DNA of 64,000 bases, from NCBI GenBank assembly GCA_025716855.1, contig JAIXMQ010000006.1:671501-735500 (forward strand), written 5' to 3'. Of this stretch, positions 22,407 to 34,118 are shown piece by piece. The position numbers and the translations under genes were made by a program. Under the pieces are notes generated by a model. The model ran no database searches. It was not told the origin of the DNA and worked only from the letters and a program-made list of their open reading frames with translations. Numbering within the stretch: the stretch's first letter is position 1; each line of letters starts with the position of its first letter. The DNA comes from Pilaira anomala. Taxonomy: Eukaryota > Mucoromycota > Mucoromycetes > Mucorales > Mucoraceae.

Positions 22407-23994
22407 CAATACAACTTACGTAAAGAAAATGGCAGTATAAATATGGTTTAAACCATCGCCTGCACCAAAGACAAAAGGACGTGCATCTGAAGCACCAATC
22501 ACGTCATCTTCTTCCGTCCTTGCTTGTTCTTCCATCCATTGATACCGGTACTTTTGCACCAACTGTCCACTAATACGTAAATGTTCTCTTTCGTTAAATA
22601 TTAATTGATCTTGAGAATCTAAACGAAATTGAAGACCTTCTCCTTCAACAGTATAACATCGAAAATCAAACTCGTTAATCCAGCTTCCGCCTGATAATCC
22701 TAATCCAGAGCTTTGAAGGCAATACGATTGCCATTCTTTTTCCACTTCGACTGAGTCCCCATTGACATTTAATGAAATAAATAAAATCTGAATGCCTTTA
22801 CAGAGTGCAATACGAAGATGAGATGCTTTGGTTTCAAAGTCATCTTGTAATTTAATCAAGGTAGTAACAGCAGATTCTTCATTGAACCATTGCTTTACAA
22901 CCGAGGTTTGTATATCTTCAATTATAGTATTCATTTTATCGTCTACTGATGTTGTTACTTGTACAGAACAGAGTGAAGCTGTGCCATTTGTACTGGATGA
23001 TACAGTAAATGCAATATCTATTTGTTTGTTTAAAAGAGTGGTCCTTTTTTCTAAAAATAATACTACGTACGTGTATTGGGTTGAGATCCCTTTTTCCAAT
23101 TTGACCATTCAATTAAATTAACAAAAGATGTATGCGCTGTGATGGTTCTGCAATAATTTGCTGCAGTTGAGGTGACATTCCAGATACAGATGTCACCTGC
23201 TTTGTTTGTCAATGCAAGCAAACAAGGTTTAGAAGCTAAAGGGTTAGGAACGATCTTTTTAGACCATTGTGCATCTATCAAAAAAAAAAAAAAAAATGTT
23301 GGTATCACATTTGATTAACTAGAGATATTATTTACACAAAGTATGATGGGGATTGATTTTAGTAGGGCGGTCGTGCATAATAGCAAATTCTTTTATTTGA
23401 TCTGTAAGATCAAGATACTATATAAACAAAAAATGTTAGCATATTGTATATATATAAAAAAAAAAAGGAATATAATTCACAAACGAACAAGTTGCCAATC
23501 AGAGTTTAAAGGGTCTTTAGCTGAACTTTGATATAAAAGAACTCGGTGTTTCGTAGTGACTACAGCTAAAATGCAACTTTGCGATATCGATAAGCCAGTC
23601 TGTGACCAGCTGGCACATCGATAGCCCTCTTCATTTAAGAAAGAAATTTGTACATCGTCGGTGTTTTCTAATGTATCGTTTTTAGTATACTAGAGATATC
23701 ATGTTGAACTCATAAGTACCTATAGCTGTGGCTGGTAAATTTTGTTTCAATTGCGGTAAGCCGAACCCAACGTGTTTATATCCGTCTTCTTTTGAATTAA
23801 GACTCACGATCATTGGTGTCTAAAAAGATAATGGACGCGATCAATAATAGACTTTATGAACTTATGTGTCTAAATATTACAATAATATGAACGTGAGCGT
23901 CTAAACAGACAGCTACTTGGCCATCCTCATTCCACTGGACACAATCATAATGATAAGGTCTATTTTTGAATGTAATGGCGTCGAGTTTCTCCAT
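21240..23994 (-). CDS. TFIIIC 90-kDa-like subunit (WD40 plus zinc finger)
   Basis: Ten exons on the minus strand: 23994-23881, 23819-23720, 23667-23489, 23417-23336, 23274-23071, 23050-22420, 22344-22202, 22145-22016, 21962-21475 and 21406-21240, totalling 745 aa. The N-terminus is WD-repeat-like (VQWNEDGQVAVCLDAHVHI, LTNKAGDICIWNV, LIEWSNW). The C-terminus holds Cys/His clusters CPVCDEL, CGAGHFWELCSIT, CINCGAKS and CSRCIYCGGG that match the zinc-finger end of TFIIIC delta/90 kDa subunits. TFIIIC recruits RNA polymerase III machinery to tRNA and 5S genes. The exon 5/6 junction requires removal of exactly 20 nt (23051-23070), which is unusually short. The donor of exon 3 is non-consensus (GTTCGT). 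A 36-nt poly-T (22367-22402) sits in an intron. Confidence 0.8.
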
Positions 23995-24165
23995 TTACTC
24001 TGTAGAAAAATTCAAGAGGGGTTAAAAACGTCACTTTTTTTTTCTGTAGGAGAGCAATTTTTATATTGTTTTCAAACAAAAAATAGAGAGTTTTTATTAG
24101 GAGATGTTGTTTATTAATCCCGGGTGGGGAGTTATATAATTAAAATAGGAGATAATAAAGGGGAA

Positions 24166-24995
24166 TTATTGATGTATGATGAACTTTTCATCATATTGTT
24201 TGGTCGATATCCAAGCTGTAGAAGTAGGTTTTTCACTAACGTGAGCATAAAGAGGTACAGTCACAAAATCAACAGATGGATAACGGTTAAATTGTTTACT
24301 AGAGAGTGCATTATATCTATCATCAAACTCTATTAAAATAGACTTTATATATAAAAGAGGGTTAGATCTTTTTTTAGCATATTGATTGTAATATAAAAAT
24401 CCCTTACGTAAACCGTTTTCAAACTTGAATTAGAAATAATGTGAACTTGTTTAGATAAATCAGATAAATCAGATCCATTTTTACTAAATCTGTAATTGAT
24501 GCCTCGAATATTTTCGGTTGCATTAATGCGATTACAAATACTAAGAATAGATAATTCAAACTAGATCATATTAATTAGATGCGTATTTTACACAAGACAT
24601 ATTTTTTCTTTGTTTTACTCTTTGTCGAAGTACACGGTGTCGCCAAACGAATAGTAACGTGGTGAGTATCATAAGGAAAGGTAATACTGCAAGTCCATAA
24701 GACCACTTAGTGTGTACCCATAATAAATAATTTGCTATAATCGAAATCATCCAAAATACCCAGATTGCAATCACCCAAACAAGTTTATTACTTGGTGGTG
24801 GGTATTGTAAAACTGATTGATTAAGCAGATTGAATGATGAACAAAAATCTTGAACGGATAACTAATGTTTATTTATTTATATTTTGTGTCTCTTATATTT
24901 ATAAATGTACATATCACACTTACATATCCTTGAAGATCAAATGTATATTGGTCATCGAATTTTTTATTTATTAAAGAGAAGCGAACAGATTTCAT
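24166..24995 (-). CDS. Unknown membrane protein with two transmembrane segments
   Basis: Four exons on the minus strand: 24995-24924, 24861-24619, 24560-24408 and 24342-24166, giving 214 aa. Residues about 50-70 (VWVIAIWVFWMISIIANYLL) and 78-98 (GLAVLPFLMILTTLLFVW) are strong transmembrane helices close together, so both termini probably face the same side. The downstream part has RINATENIRGINYRF and EFDDRYNAL blocks that look conserved. The last intron has a textbook CTAAC branch site and an AAAG acceptor. For intron 2 a 58-nt choice was preferred over a 31-nt alternative that ends in the same acceptor. No family recognised. The stop lies 172 bp before the start of the TFIIIC gene, same strand. 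Confidence 0.7.
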
Positions 24996-26222
24996 TGAAA
25001 AAAAGAGAGTGATGGGTAATATAAAGAATGTAATGGGTGTTTGGAAAAAAAATTCGTAAAATATATACTAAATAAAAATAAGAAAGAGTGATAAAAGAAG
25101 AAAATACATCGATAGCCAAGATTATTTTATATATATAGTTGAGAAGATTGTGACGTTTATATAATATTTATATAATAAAGAAAGGAGAGATAGACACTGC
25201 TATTTTTTTTAACAAAGTAAATAGGCCAGAACTGATCAGGAGAAGCACGATAAAATACGAATGAAGGAACATAGATTAAGCTAGCATGCTATTTTTGTTA
25301 TTTATTACATGATTATATTCCCTTGATTGTGTATTTTAATCTTTGCCAAGTTAGTTTCCATTTGATTGTTTTATGTATATCATCTTTGGCGAAGCAAATA
25401 ATTTGTTTAGTAGGTCCATATTCCTTGCCAGAAAAGGTAAAAGCGTACCGAGATTTTTTTTTTAATGCTCTCTACGTCAAACTTGCTTCAATTTTATTAT
25501 AAATTATTAATAAAGTATGAGCTATATCCCCATCGTATCAGTAAGCTACGAAGTCACTGTCATTTTTCTCAATATAATGCTGATTACACTTCATTATTTA
25601 GTTAGCAATTATTATGCTTTTGCTTCTTGGTAAAATGAGGTTTTTCGGGTAGTGTAGTAAACTTATATCTATTGGACATTTTCTTTTGTACTGAAAACCA
25701 GTCAATCTATATCTGATTGCATGCTAATCTCCTCAAATGAAGAAAAAATACAATAAATCATTCAATTATATATAGTTTTATATAAATAATGAATACATAT
25801 AAAGTGTAGAAATATCTGACCCAATACTTTTTAATGGATAATGACTTGAACGAAATATATCACACTCTTTTTTTGTATATTATTTATGTAAAAGTTTACT
25901 TTAAAATTACACTCGTGTTCAATAATCCAAATAACTTGACCCTTAACTAATATTAAGAGAATATATATTTGTGCACGGTAAAAACGAGATTTTTAGTCAT
26001 AAATACGCCTGAATTAATTAGCCACAATACAGTGAGTCTAGGATTTTAGGATTCAATTTAAGAAATTTGGAGACAAAATCAAAGTGATTGAATTTTATTA
26101 AAAAAAGAATTGCTATAAAACTAAATGAATTAAAAACTGTGAGCGTGATATACTTTATATACGCTCTTGATATGTGTAGTAGACAAAGAAAGAAAGAGAG
26201 AGATAATATAAACATAGCCAAA
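24996..26222. other. Intergenic, AT-rich
   Basis: About 1.2 kb with no coding sequence, RNA gene or repeat that I can support. The first 150 bp should hold the promoter of the minus-strand membrane-protein gene. Confidence 0.6.
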
Positions 26223-26767
26223 TTATTCAGCGTAGATAGATCTCTTTTTTCTGGTTTCGGAAGCAATCTTCTTCTCACCGACACTTTTTGCTTCGGATCG
26301 TTTAGAAGCGCCATTACCGCCTTCAATAGTAAATGTGTAACTACGGTTGACATCATCATCAGCTGATCCATCATCAATTTCAAAAGCACGAACAAAGTAA
26401 TCTCCAGGTCCTACATCAACATTCCAGTCGAAATAGAAGTCATCGTTATCAAAATCTCCATTATTGGTATCACGATGATTGTTACCAATAGGCCATGTAC
26501 CGATTTCATAAACATAGTCACCGTCAGAGGTATATAAGACAGCCTTAACGTAATCATCGCCATCATCTGTTAATTCGTCAACAGCAAATGTAATGCGATC
26601 GTTTGTACTGAAAACCGATCCTCTGCGAGGCAAATTAAAGAATTCAATATCGGCAAGAACGGAAGAGACGGCACCAAGAAGGAAAGCAGAGAGAATAGAA
26701 AACTACTGAAAGTCAGTACAAAACCCTATTTATAATAATCAAAAAAAAAAAAAAAATTTACCTTCAT
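26223..26767 (-). CDS. Small secreted acidic protein, Kre9/Knh1-like N-domain possible
   Basis: Two exons on the minus strand, 26767-26762 (only ATG AAG) and 26702-26223, giving 161 aa. After splicing the N-terminus MKFSILSAFLLGAVSSVLA is a clear secretion signal ending at Ala19, absent without the intron. The mature part has many Asp and Gly residues and aromatic beta-strand patterns (ITFAVDEL, FYFDWNVDVGPGDYFVRAFEI) and ends in a Lys/Arg-rich segment. The strand pattern resembles immunoglobulin-like domains of fungal wall proteins such as Kre9/Knh1, but this is only a suggestion. No GPI signal. Intron acceptor chosen as GTAG before TTTTC because it restores the signal peptide in frame. Confidence 0.7.
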
Positions 26768-26831
26768 TTTATTGTGCTGTGGATAGTTAAGAATGAAATA
26801 ATAATAAGAAAAGGAAGTAAATAAGTTATAA

Positions 26832-26841
26832 CTTTTATATA
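26832..26841 (-). promoter_or_regulatory. TATA box of the small secreted protein gene
   Basis: On the minus strand the sequence reads TATATAAAAG, 65 bp before the start codon. Confidence 0.45.
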
Positions 26842-26849
26842 CTTTTTTT

Positions 26850-29143
26850 TTTTTTGCCCTTCTATATATTATACTCTTGGCAACTCCTTTATAATAAATA
26901 AAAAGTCATTACTTCTTTTTGTATATATCGGATACCCCCTTGATAGATGAACAAGTTAAAATAAAATGAAATAAAAGTATAGAGAGAGGCAATATTATCG
27001 ATATAAAGAAAATCAACTCATTCTTATTTTTCCATGCTCGTCATCTGCTAGTCCTAAAGTAAGTTTGAGTAGAGCTCCTATTCCCACTTTACTAAAAAGA
27101 AAAAAAGGGGAGAGAGCCTGACAGTATAAATGAGTTCTGTCGCTGAGGATTTTTTTTTCATACACGTAGTCCTTTTCTCCCTGGAAAAAAAGGAGGGCGA
27201 AAAGTCTCGGCTTCGATATCATCTCACACACATCCCCAGAATAAACTTTTTTTAACCCACTGCTTCCCCCCTTTTTTTTATTTTTCAGCCATGTCATATT
27301 TTTGTATGTTTGGCTCAAGTATTGATGCTGGTAAAAGCTTTTATTGACAATCTCCCTTCATATAAGAAACAATTATTTATAATGAACAATTAATAAAATA
27401 TTTTCTGTATTTGGTATCAAGAGACATGTTCCTTTTTTTTTTTTTTTTTTTTTTTTGTCAGAATACATCATTATGATGATGAGTTATCTAATTACATTAT
27501 ATGCACATATAAAAACTTTAGGTAAAGAGATGTTGAATGAAAATCATCCAGGGAACAAATGGTAGCAATCTACAGATATTTTTTTTATAGAGTATGCTTA
27601 TCTACATATATCATACTTTATTTTAGCAGTAATATGATGAATTCATATAATAGGGTGAATATATATAAATTTTAAAATTAATTATTATTATAAGAATAAT
27701 AGATAAATCTGGAAAAAATAGAACGGCTTTCATGGTATACAACACAAAATCCAAAAAGGGGAACCATAAGAAAAAAAAGTAGGTCTCTCCTAAGAAAAAA
27801 GGAAAATCAGGGCCTATAATGATTTACAAAAAGACATGTATGAAGTTTGCGATTTTTTTGTTTTGTTCTGGTTTATGTTAAATTCATTTGTATTATTTCG
27901 GGTTAAAGAAACAGCAGTCAAAGTACTTTCAATTAATGCAAAGAGTCAACATATAAAGTATATGTATATATGCTTCTATATACACAGTTCAAATTTTCGC
28001 GTTGTTCTATATAGAGTAATGTTCCTTAAAATACCAACATTTTATATCTTTACTAGTATACGTTTAAACCATTATTCTTCGAAATAATAATGTATGTCAA
28101 TACTTTTTTATATCTCGGACAATTCGTTCAGCAATTTTTCAAGTGATCTGTCAAAAATCAAAGGAATAGACGAATTTTAATGAACCGTTTGGGTTACATA
28201 GAATAATGACTAAAGTCACGATCAACTTTATGGGCTTACAAAGTGTATTGTATAGGTTGCTTTCCTTTATATATATATATATATTATGGTTAAATATGAA
28301 CGCATTTACATATGTGGAGTATCGCAGTTTATTCATTCGCTGTTGCTACTATATAACCAAATTATATTACAATGATCTTACTGTGTCAATAGGCAAATGC
28401 ATAGGTGGCGTATTGTAGATCTCTCTATGTACTCCTCACTAAAGTGCATTATGCATGACTTTTGATCTTGTCTGACCCAATTATTTGGAATGTTCTCAAA
28501 ATAGATTTATATATATGTATAAAGCTAAGGAAATTCATTTGTATTATATCCCCTTATTATGTATACTATTTATTAAGACTTTTTTGTCTGTATAGAAAGT
28601 CTCTTTGTAAAGAATTCGTTATGCATAACGCCAATCTGGTAATGCTGTTACACGGAGAATGAGTTACAATATGCATGTGCATTCGAAAAAAATAACTTTA
28701 TGGTCAACATAACTAAACACATAATATATATGTCGCTTAAGTAAGTTGTTATGAATCTTAATTGTATCTTTTTAGGGTATTACGTGGTTTGCTTGTTTAA
28801 AGTTCTTCACCCATAGTTCCATACAGTTTTTTTTTAGATAATGTAGAGAGCCCAAGTAATTTTTAGATAGAAAAATAAGAGCTCTAGCTAATATTATCAT
28901 AAGTCTATTGTTAAATCGTGTCTGTTTTAAAGCAAATATTGATAACTCAGAATATAAATAATTTTACTATTGTTATATTGGTTTAATTAATAGCACAGAT
29001 GAATGTAATATATTTTTTTTATTCTTTTATTTAAATTGAAAGGTTCATATGCTAAGTTAGTTCTCGTATCTTTTATATGAGGTTGATAGTTTGAGCCTGC
29101 AAAAATTCAGCTCACAGAAATATTTTATTCCAATATCTTCAAT
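26850..29143. other. 2.3-kb gene-poor stretch
   Basis: Only chance ORFs. It contains a 24-nt poly-T at 27433-27456 and short AT microsatellites near 28265. Nothing else supported. Confidence 0.55.
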
Positions 29144-30607
29144 ATGATCAATCATGAGTCTGAATATGATGTTCTAACAAGAATTACTGAGGGCTACTCT
29201 GCTGATATTTCATAATTCATTGATTTAGTTCAGGCTTGCGCAGATCCCGAGAACTTCAATTCATCAGAAGTTGTTAACAAAAATGACGTGGAAGAAATAT
29301 ATATGACGCCAGTTTTTGAATTTATTACGTCTGTACACAAATACAATTCATATGATCTCGCATTTGAAAAACTATGAAGATATACAGATATTTTATGTAT
29401 CAGTGCCACTATTACTGTTTAGAATAGAGAGAAAAACGAAGGAGAGGAAAGACAAAGAATTTAAGGTGTCATCCGAGGCTATAACAGCTCCCGAGATTTC
29501 TGGTGTTATCTACGTTATAAAAGGAACACCTAAGTCTAGAAATGGCAGCTCACGTGTCCTTTTAGGTAGACAAATAAATAAAAAGCAGCCCAAGGATAAA
29601 GATGGCGAGAATTAATTATAAAATCCATCAATAACCAGCACAATCGTATTTCTAGTAACAAAGTATACGAATAACTCAATATCCAGCGCCAGTTAACTAT
29701 GGCCCAATTGCAGCACATACAAGAAATGACGAAATTTGGCACTGCTCTTTCTGGTCAAAACTTTGTGAGCAGGACCATTTATGAAGTAAAGCTTCAGACA
29801 AGAAAAAATATCTTGAACAATAGAACCCCAGTTCAACATCTGGCTGACAGATTAGCTTCATCCACTTATTACCGTTACGAGATGGATGTTAATAACGAAG
29901 GAAAACTCAATAAGTTGTTTTTTCCCATGAGTCATCCATTAATTTATTCAATTGCTATCCTAATGTACTTGTGATGGATAATACGTACAAGACAAACAAG
30001 TTTGGAATGTCTTTGTTAGAAATTGGTGGCAACTATAACCAACTCCAATCCCACTTTCTTGTTGAGGTGTATTTTCTTGTCATCTGAAGGACAATCTTCT
30101 TATGAATGGGTATTGAAGCAGGTACACGGATTTTGCTTCGAATTTACCACACTCAGCCTCATAGTAACCGATCGTGAAGCTGGTTTGATCAATGCAATGT
30201 CGAAGGTTCTCCCAGGAGCTACGCACTTCCTCTGCCGCTGGCACATCTTTAACAATGTTCTGAAGCAAATTAACGAATGCTTCCGGCCCATCACGAAAGA
30301 AGAAAGTGATATGGTTTTAAATGACTGGAGGACTTTAGTCCAAGAATCCTTCACACCCGAGGAGTTCAATGGTTATTGTTAAGAAGCTATACAAGTACAA
30401 TCTGGGCTTAAAAAGATGCATATATCAAATAAAGAAGAACAAAAGCAACGTGCAGAAAATATTCCAATAGAAGAAGCTGTTTATATGGTGATAGAGATAG
30501 ATAGTAGTGATTCATTTCAATGTAAATCATTCACCGATCCAGAAATAACATACATAAGCAGAGATCAGCATAACTATTGTTACGCCTATTTAAATAATAG
30601 ACGGTAA
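29144..30607 (+). pseudogene. Broken Mutator-like (MULE) transposase
   Basis: Conserved MULE transposase blocks survive across different frames. Near 29970-30030 the sequence reads VMDNTYKTNKFGMSLLEIGG (DDE first-Asp region). At 30080-30270 it continues LSSEGQSSYEWVLKQ, LIVTDREAGLINAM (second Asp), LPGATHFLCRWHIFNNV (the family's C-x2-H-like WHI block). Upstream, 29144-29390 reads as an N-terminal segment with an in-frame stop, and 29700-29975 gives the LADRLASSTYYRYEMD region. Several frameshifts and stops (for example at 29212, 29973 and 30380) show that it cannot encode a full enzyme. Terminal inverted repeats were not found with confidence. Confidence 0.75.
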
Positions 30608-31106
30608 CAAATCACAAAAAAAAAAAAAAAAAACTCCATCTTAAAAACATAATAAAATATCTTCATTTGTATTCACTGTCTGGTTCTTTTAATATCCCTT
30701 CCCAATTCTTTATTATTTACTTTCTATTGTGTATTTAATTACCTCTCAAAGTATCTCTCTAAGAATTCGTAACTTAATATTTATTACCTTTCGTCCATAA
30801 TATAAATTAATCTTTTGTGAATTTCTGTATTTCCTACTCTTATCTTACTGCTAGCCATCCGATTGTTAAATAATAACTTTGCTGATACTCCTTTAAAACC
30901 AACTAGTCATTAAATGTCATTTCTCATAAACTAAATATATTATAAGCCTTTCTAAGTTGACAACTACATAGTATAGTACTCACATTTTTCTTTTCATCTT
31001 TATTTTTATCTCTTTTTATACTTATGTAATAACTATCCCCAAACCTATATAACAAAATAATCCCTAATTGTATCATCATCTTTCTTCTTGTTCCTGTATT
31101 GGCTTC

Positions 31107-31156
31107 GAAGGGTATTTTACCTTCTTCAGGTAAAATTGCTTTCCAGCAATACCTTC
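31107..31156. other. 50-nt three-way-junction hairpin
   Basis: An outer stem pairs GAAGGGTA (31107-31114) with TACCTTC (31150-31156) with one bulged G. It encloses two stem-loops placed back to back: TTTTACCT / loop TCTTC / AGGTAAAA (31115-31135) and TTGCT / loop TTCC / AGCAA (31136-31149). No base is left unpaired at the junction. Such T-shaped folds occur at ends of some single-strand-replicating elements and in structured RNAs; which applies is not known. Confidence 0.55.
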
Positions 31157-31585
31157 AAAAAGAGTAGCTTCCACTTAAAGAAAAGTAAATAAAATTGAAG
31201 TTGTAGTTATTTTTACCAATATATATATAAATTCTTTTTGTTTTAAGGTTTCTTGAAATAGGAACCACAAAATACTTAAATCTTAGCTGTATTAATATCC
31301 ATCAAATCTCCTGAATCACAGATTTCTCTTCTTGGACTTGCAAATGTTTAAAAGACTATTCTTCTTAAATTTAGTCAGGTATTATTTAACAGCTTTTTTT
31401 TTGGAATAACTGATTGAAAGTAAAGAGGTTCAGAAATACCACTTGAAATTATTTAACGGAGAGCTACAGTCCTTTGACAGATGTACAAGATGAACCTACT
31501 GATCTAGCCGAGTTGTCCAAGTCTTTTACAAGAAATTCAGAAGATATATCGATCTTGGCGGTGGCCATGGGCGGGTAAGAAAAAA

Positions 31586-31750
31586 CTTGAAAGAACTAAG
31601 AAGAAAACACCTGAACAACAATTGGTCGCACAAATTGAAAGGAATCTTGCAGAGAAAAATCGCTCAAAAGCTACTACAGTACAAGAAACAGAGAGAACAT
31701 ACAGAGAACAAAAGACTAACCGAGAACAGCTTCGCAAGTTTTATGGATAA
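31586..31750 (+). pseudogene. Coding-like patch, unknown family
   Basis: A 54-codon frame reads LERTKKKTPEQQLVAQI, then LAEKNRSKATTVQETE and NREQLRKFYG before a stop. The charged, helix-like composition is more protein-like than the 70-codon overlapping frame that starts at 31587. It looks like an internal fragment of a larger basic protein, perhaps element-encoded. No upstream or downstream continuation in frame. Confidence 0.3.
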
Positions 31751-32969
31751 ACTTGTCATGAAAATGGATCTGAGAGTTCAAGGCTACATAAAAAGATGAA
31801 AGTTTTGGATTGCTAAATGGTGAATTTGCCAAGATTGCATCAGCAAACAAAACCAAGTATTTAGTTAATATGACAAAATAAAACCTGCATTGGCTGGAAA
31901 ATGCCACTTAAATAAACTATGTAATCAAGCCACTTGGAGGTTCGTCCTTCTTAGCTATCAAATTGCTGAAAATATAAGTTTTGGATTTACTTCTTGCAAA
32001 CTAAAAGCCTTTTAAATATCCACAAACTTTTCATGAAATCAAATCCAATGTAATTAAAAAGTTGATCATTGGATTTCAACTCTTACAAATAAGTAAATAG
32101 GCACTAAAAGTTGAAGTTTATGTTATGGTTACCGACTTTTGGTTAGGGTATGATGGATGACATTTAACAGCTTTCTAATGGCTACAACAGAGTTGATGAA
32201 GACGCCATAAATGCAGTTGCGGTAATTCTCACAGCAAAACTGCAAAAAAAAAAGTATATTTAAACTGTGTGTTCTTTGATTATACAAAATATAAAACTGA
32301 TGACGATGAAGATATCTGTGATGAAGAAATCCTCCTCAAAAGTGGTGCTCGCCAGGGAAGCAGTTTAACATATTGGTCAACTTTACTTTCCACTTTCAAG
32401 AGCAATATCTGCCAATGGTGCGCCTCTAAGTTTTCTTTGGATTAAGACAAGTCTATCCAGAACTTTTATTTATTTAGTAATGATATTCAATAAATCAGAT
32501 ATTAAAATAGCAATAATCTGATTGAAAAGCATTATAATATAGATAAAATTGGGTGAAAACTCATCTGATCAACAGTGCAAAAAGACCTTAACTGATCCTT
32601 TTATACTTTTTAAGAAAAAAAAAGAAGTACAATCTACTCTAATCCTATAAAATAGCCATAGTACAGAGCACAATATTAATATGAGACCATTCTCATCAAT
32701 TGCGCAATAAATCTTCATCATTGATCACATGTTACAAGCGGTGGAGTAAATCCACGTGTATTCAAGTCAGATGTATCACAAATTTCATTTACAGAAACGA
32801 AACAATAAATAAACAGTTCATCATGGGAGTTGCAAATGAATATGATGACAATAATAAGAGTAAATAAGACAGAAATATATATATATATATATATATACGT
32901 ACATATATATATATAAAAAGGTATATCATAGAAAAAAAAGGGGAAGACTATATGTGTGTATATACAATA

Positions 32970-33908
32970 TTAAGTGCAAGCAGTAGTAGTGCTGGCTGGT
33001 GGAATTCGTAAGCTTAAAATACTCCGAACATCAGCAGTAAACCGAAGAGCATCAAGTAACGGTAATAAATCTAGTAAACAGTCATCTTTTGGATTTGATA
33101 TCCAAGTTGGTAAAGGGATTGCATTTTCTATAAATGAAAATTATTCAGTAAGCCAAATATATATCTTTTTCTTTTTTGTTTTTACCTTGACATAATTCGT
33201 AAGCGATTGGGCTGTTATCTATTAAGCAAACTTTAGATAAGTCAGCTTCAGCTATTGTGATATCCTTTAAAAAGTTTCCATCTCTTAATAAACAAGACTA
33301 TACAGTAAAGATTAGATTGTTAATAACAATAAATAAATATATATATATATATATATATATGTATATTTCTTACTTGTCTAAAATAACGTTGACTAATAAA
33401 AGTTTGATCTTGGTCTAACCAATCGATAACAGGGTCAGCGTATTCAGACATGGAAGCAGTAAAAATAACAACTTTATACCATTTACTAATCTACAGTTAT
33501 AAAAAAAACAAGTGAGTTAATAATTAAAATTAAAATGTAATAAAATGAAAGTATGTATGCACTGACAGTAGAAAGAAAAAAGTCTACATGAGGCCTTTTA
33601 TAAACTTGATATAAAATACTTTGTTTATCACTTGTTACTTCAATTGTTTTCGTTTTTATCGAAGGACTAACATCCGTTTCATTTGTACCAAGACGAACAG
33701 AATGAACCAGTGTTTCATCCAAGTCTAAAACCAATGTTTTTCCTTTATAATATTGTAGTGCAATCGAGTTATGCATAGTAGCTGGTTTTACAACAGGAGT
33801 TCTTGTAAATAAAAGTGATTGAATATATTTATATATAAAATTTAATATTTCATATAATTGTTGAAATAGAAAAGGCTGCCTACTATTGCTGTTCATCGTT
33901 TTTGGCAT
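32970..33908 (-). CDS. NEM1: Nem1/Dullard-type (CTDNEP1) protein phosphatase
   Basis: Four exons on the minus strand: 33908-33567, 33490-33374, 33297-33186 and 33127-32970, giving 242 aa. The haloacid-dehalogenase/FCP1 catalytic motif DLDET starts at residue 62 (nucleophile Asp62, acid Asp64). Further blocks are [25 protein letters not shown] and [17 protein letters not shown] hydrophobic helix precedes the catalytic domain (about residues 20-35), as in the ER-membrane Nem1/CTDNEP1 family that dephosphorylates lipin/Pah1 and controls nuclear-membrane lipid synthesis. The short N-terminus makes it more like animal Dullard than the long yeast Nem1. A second Met at residue 5 is a possible start. 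Confidence 0.88.
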
Positions 33909-34118
33909 TACTAAAGATTAAAGAGAGAGAAGGAAAAAAAAAAAAAGGAAAAAAAAAAAGAAGATTTAAAAAAGATGATAGTTACAAGCGCCGAAATACT
34001 TAACACAACGTCACTTTACAAACAAAAATCACACTTGCACAAAAAGAGAAGTTATCCCCTTTTTATCAATTTCTCTCTTTCTCTTTCATTTATACACAAC
34101 TCCCTTCTTCTTTAATAC

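Larger units (their letters stand above)
30608..32969. other. Gene-poor stretch with coding-like debris
   Basis: AT-rich, with an A-run at 30616-30632, the hairpin at 31107-31156, a coding-like patch at 31586-31750 and a short patch near 32300-32400 that reads KSGARQGSSL. Those last residues loosely resemble a reverse-transcriptase motif but are too short to call. TA microsatellite near 32876-32915. Confidence 0.45.

Noticed and set aside
24571..24774. Reading the unknown membrane protein as ending at an in-frame stop after SCVKYASN
   Set aside because: Downstream exons are strongly protein-like and join in phase by a normal 58-nt intron, so the stop is intronic.
32330..32400. Reverse-transcriptase-like KSGARQGSSL patch
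   Set aside because: Too short, no catalytic YxDD region nearby, frames break at once.
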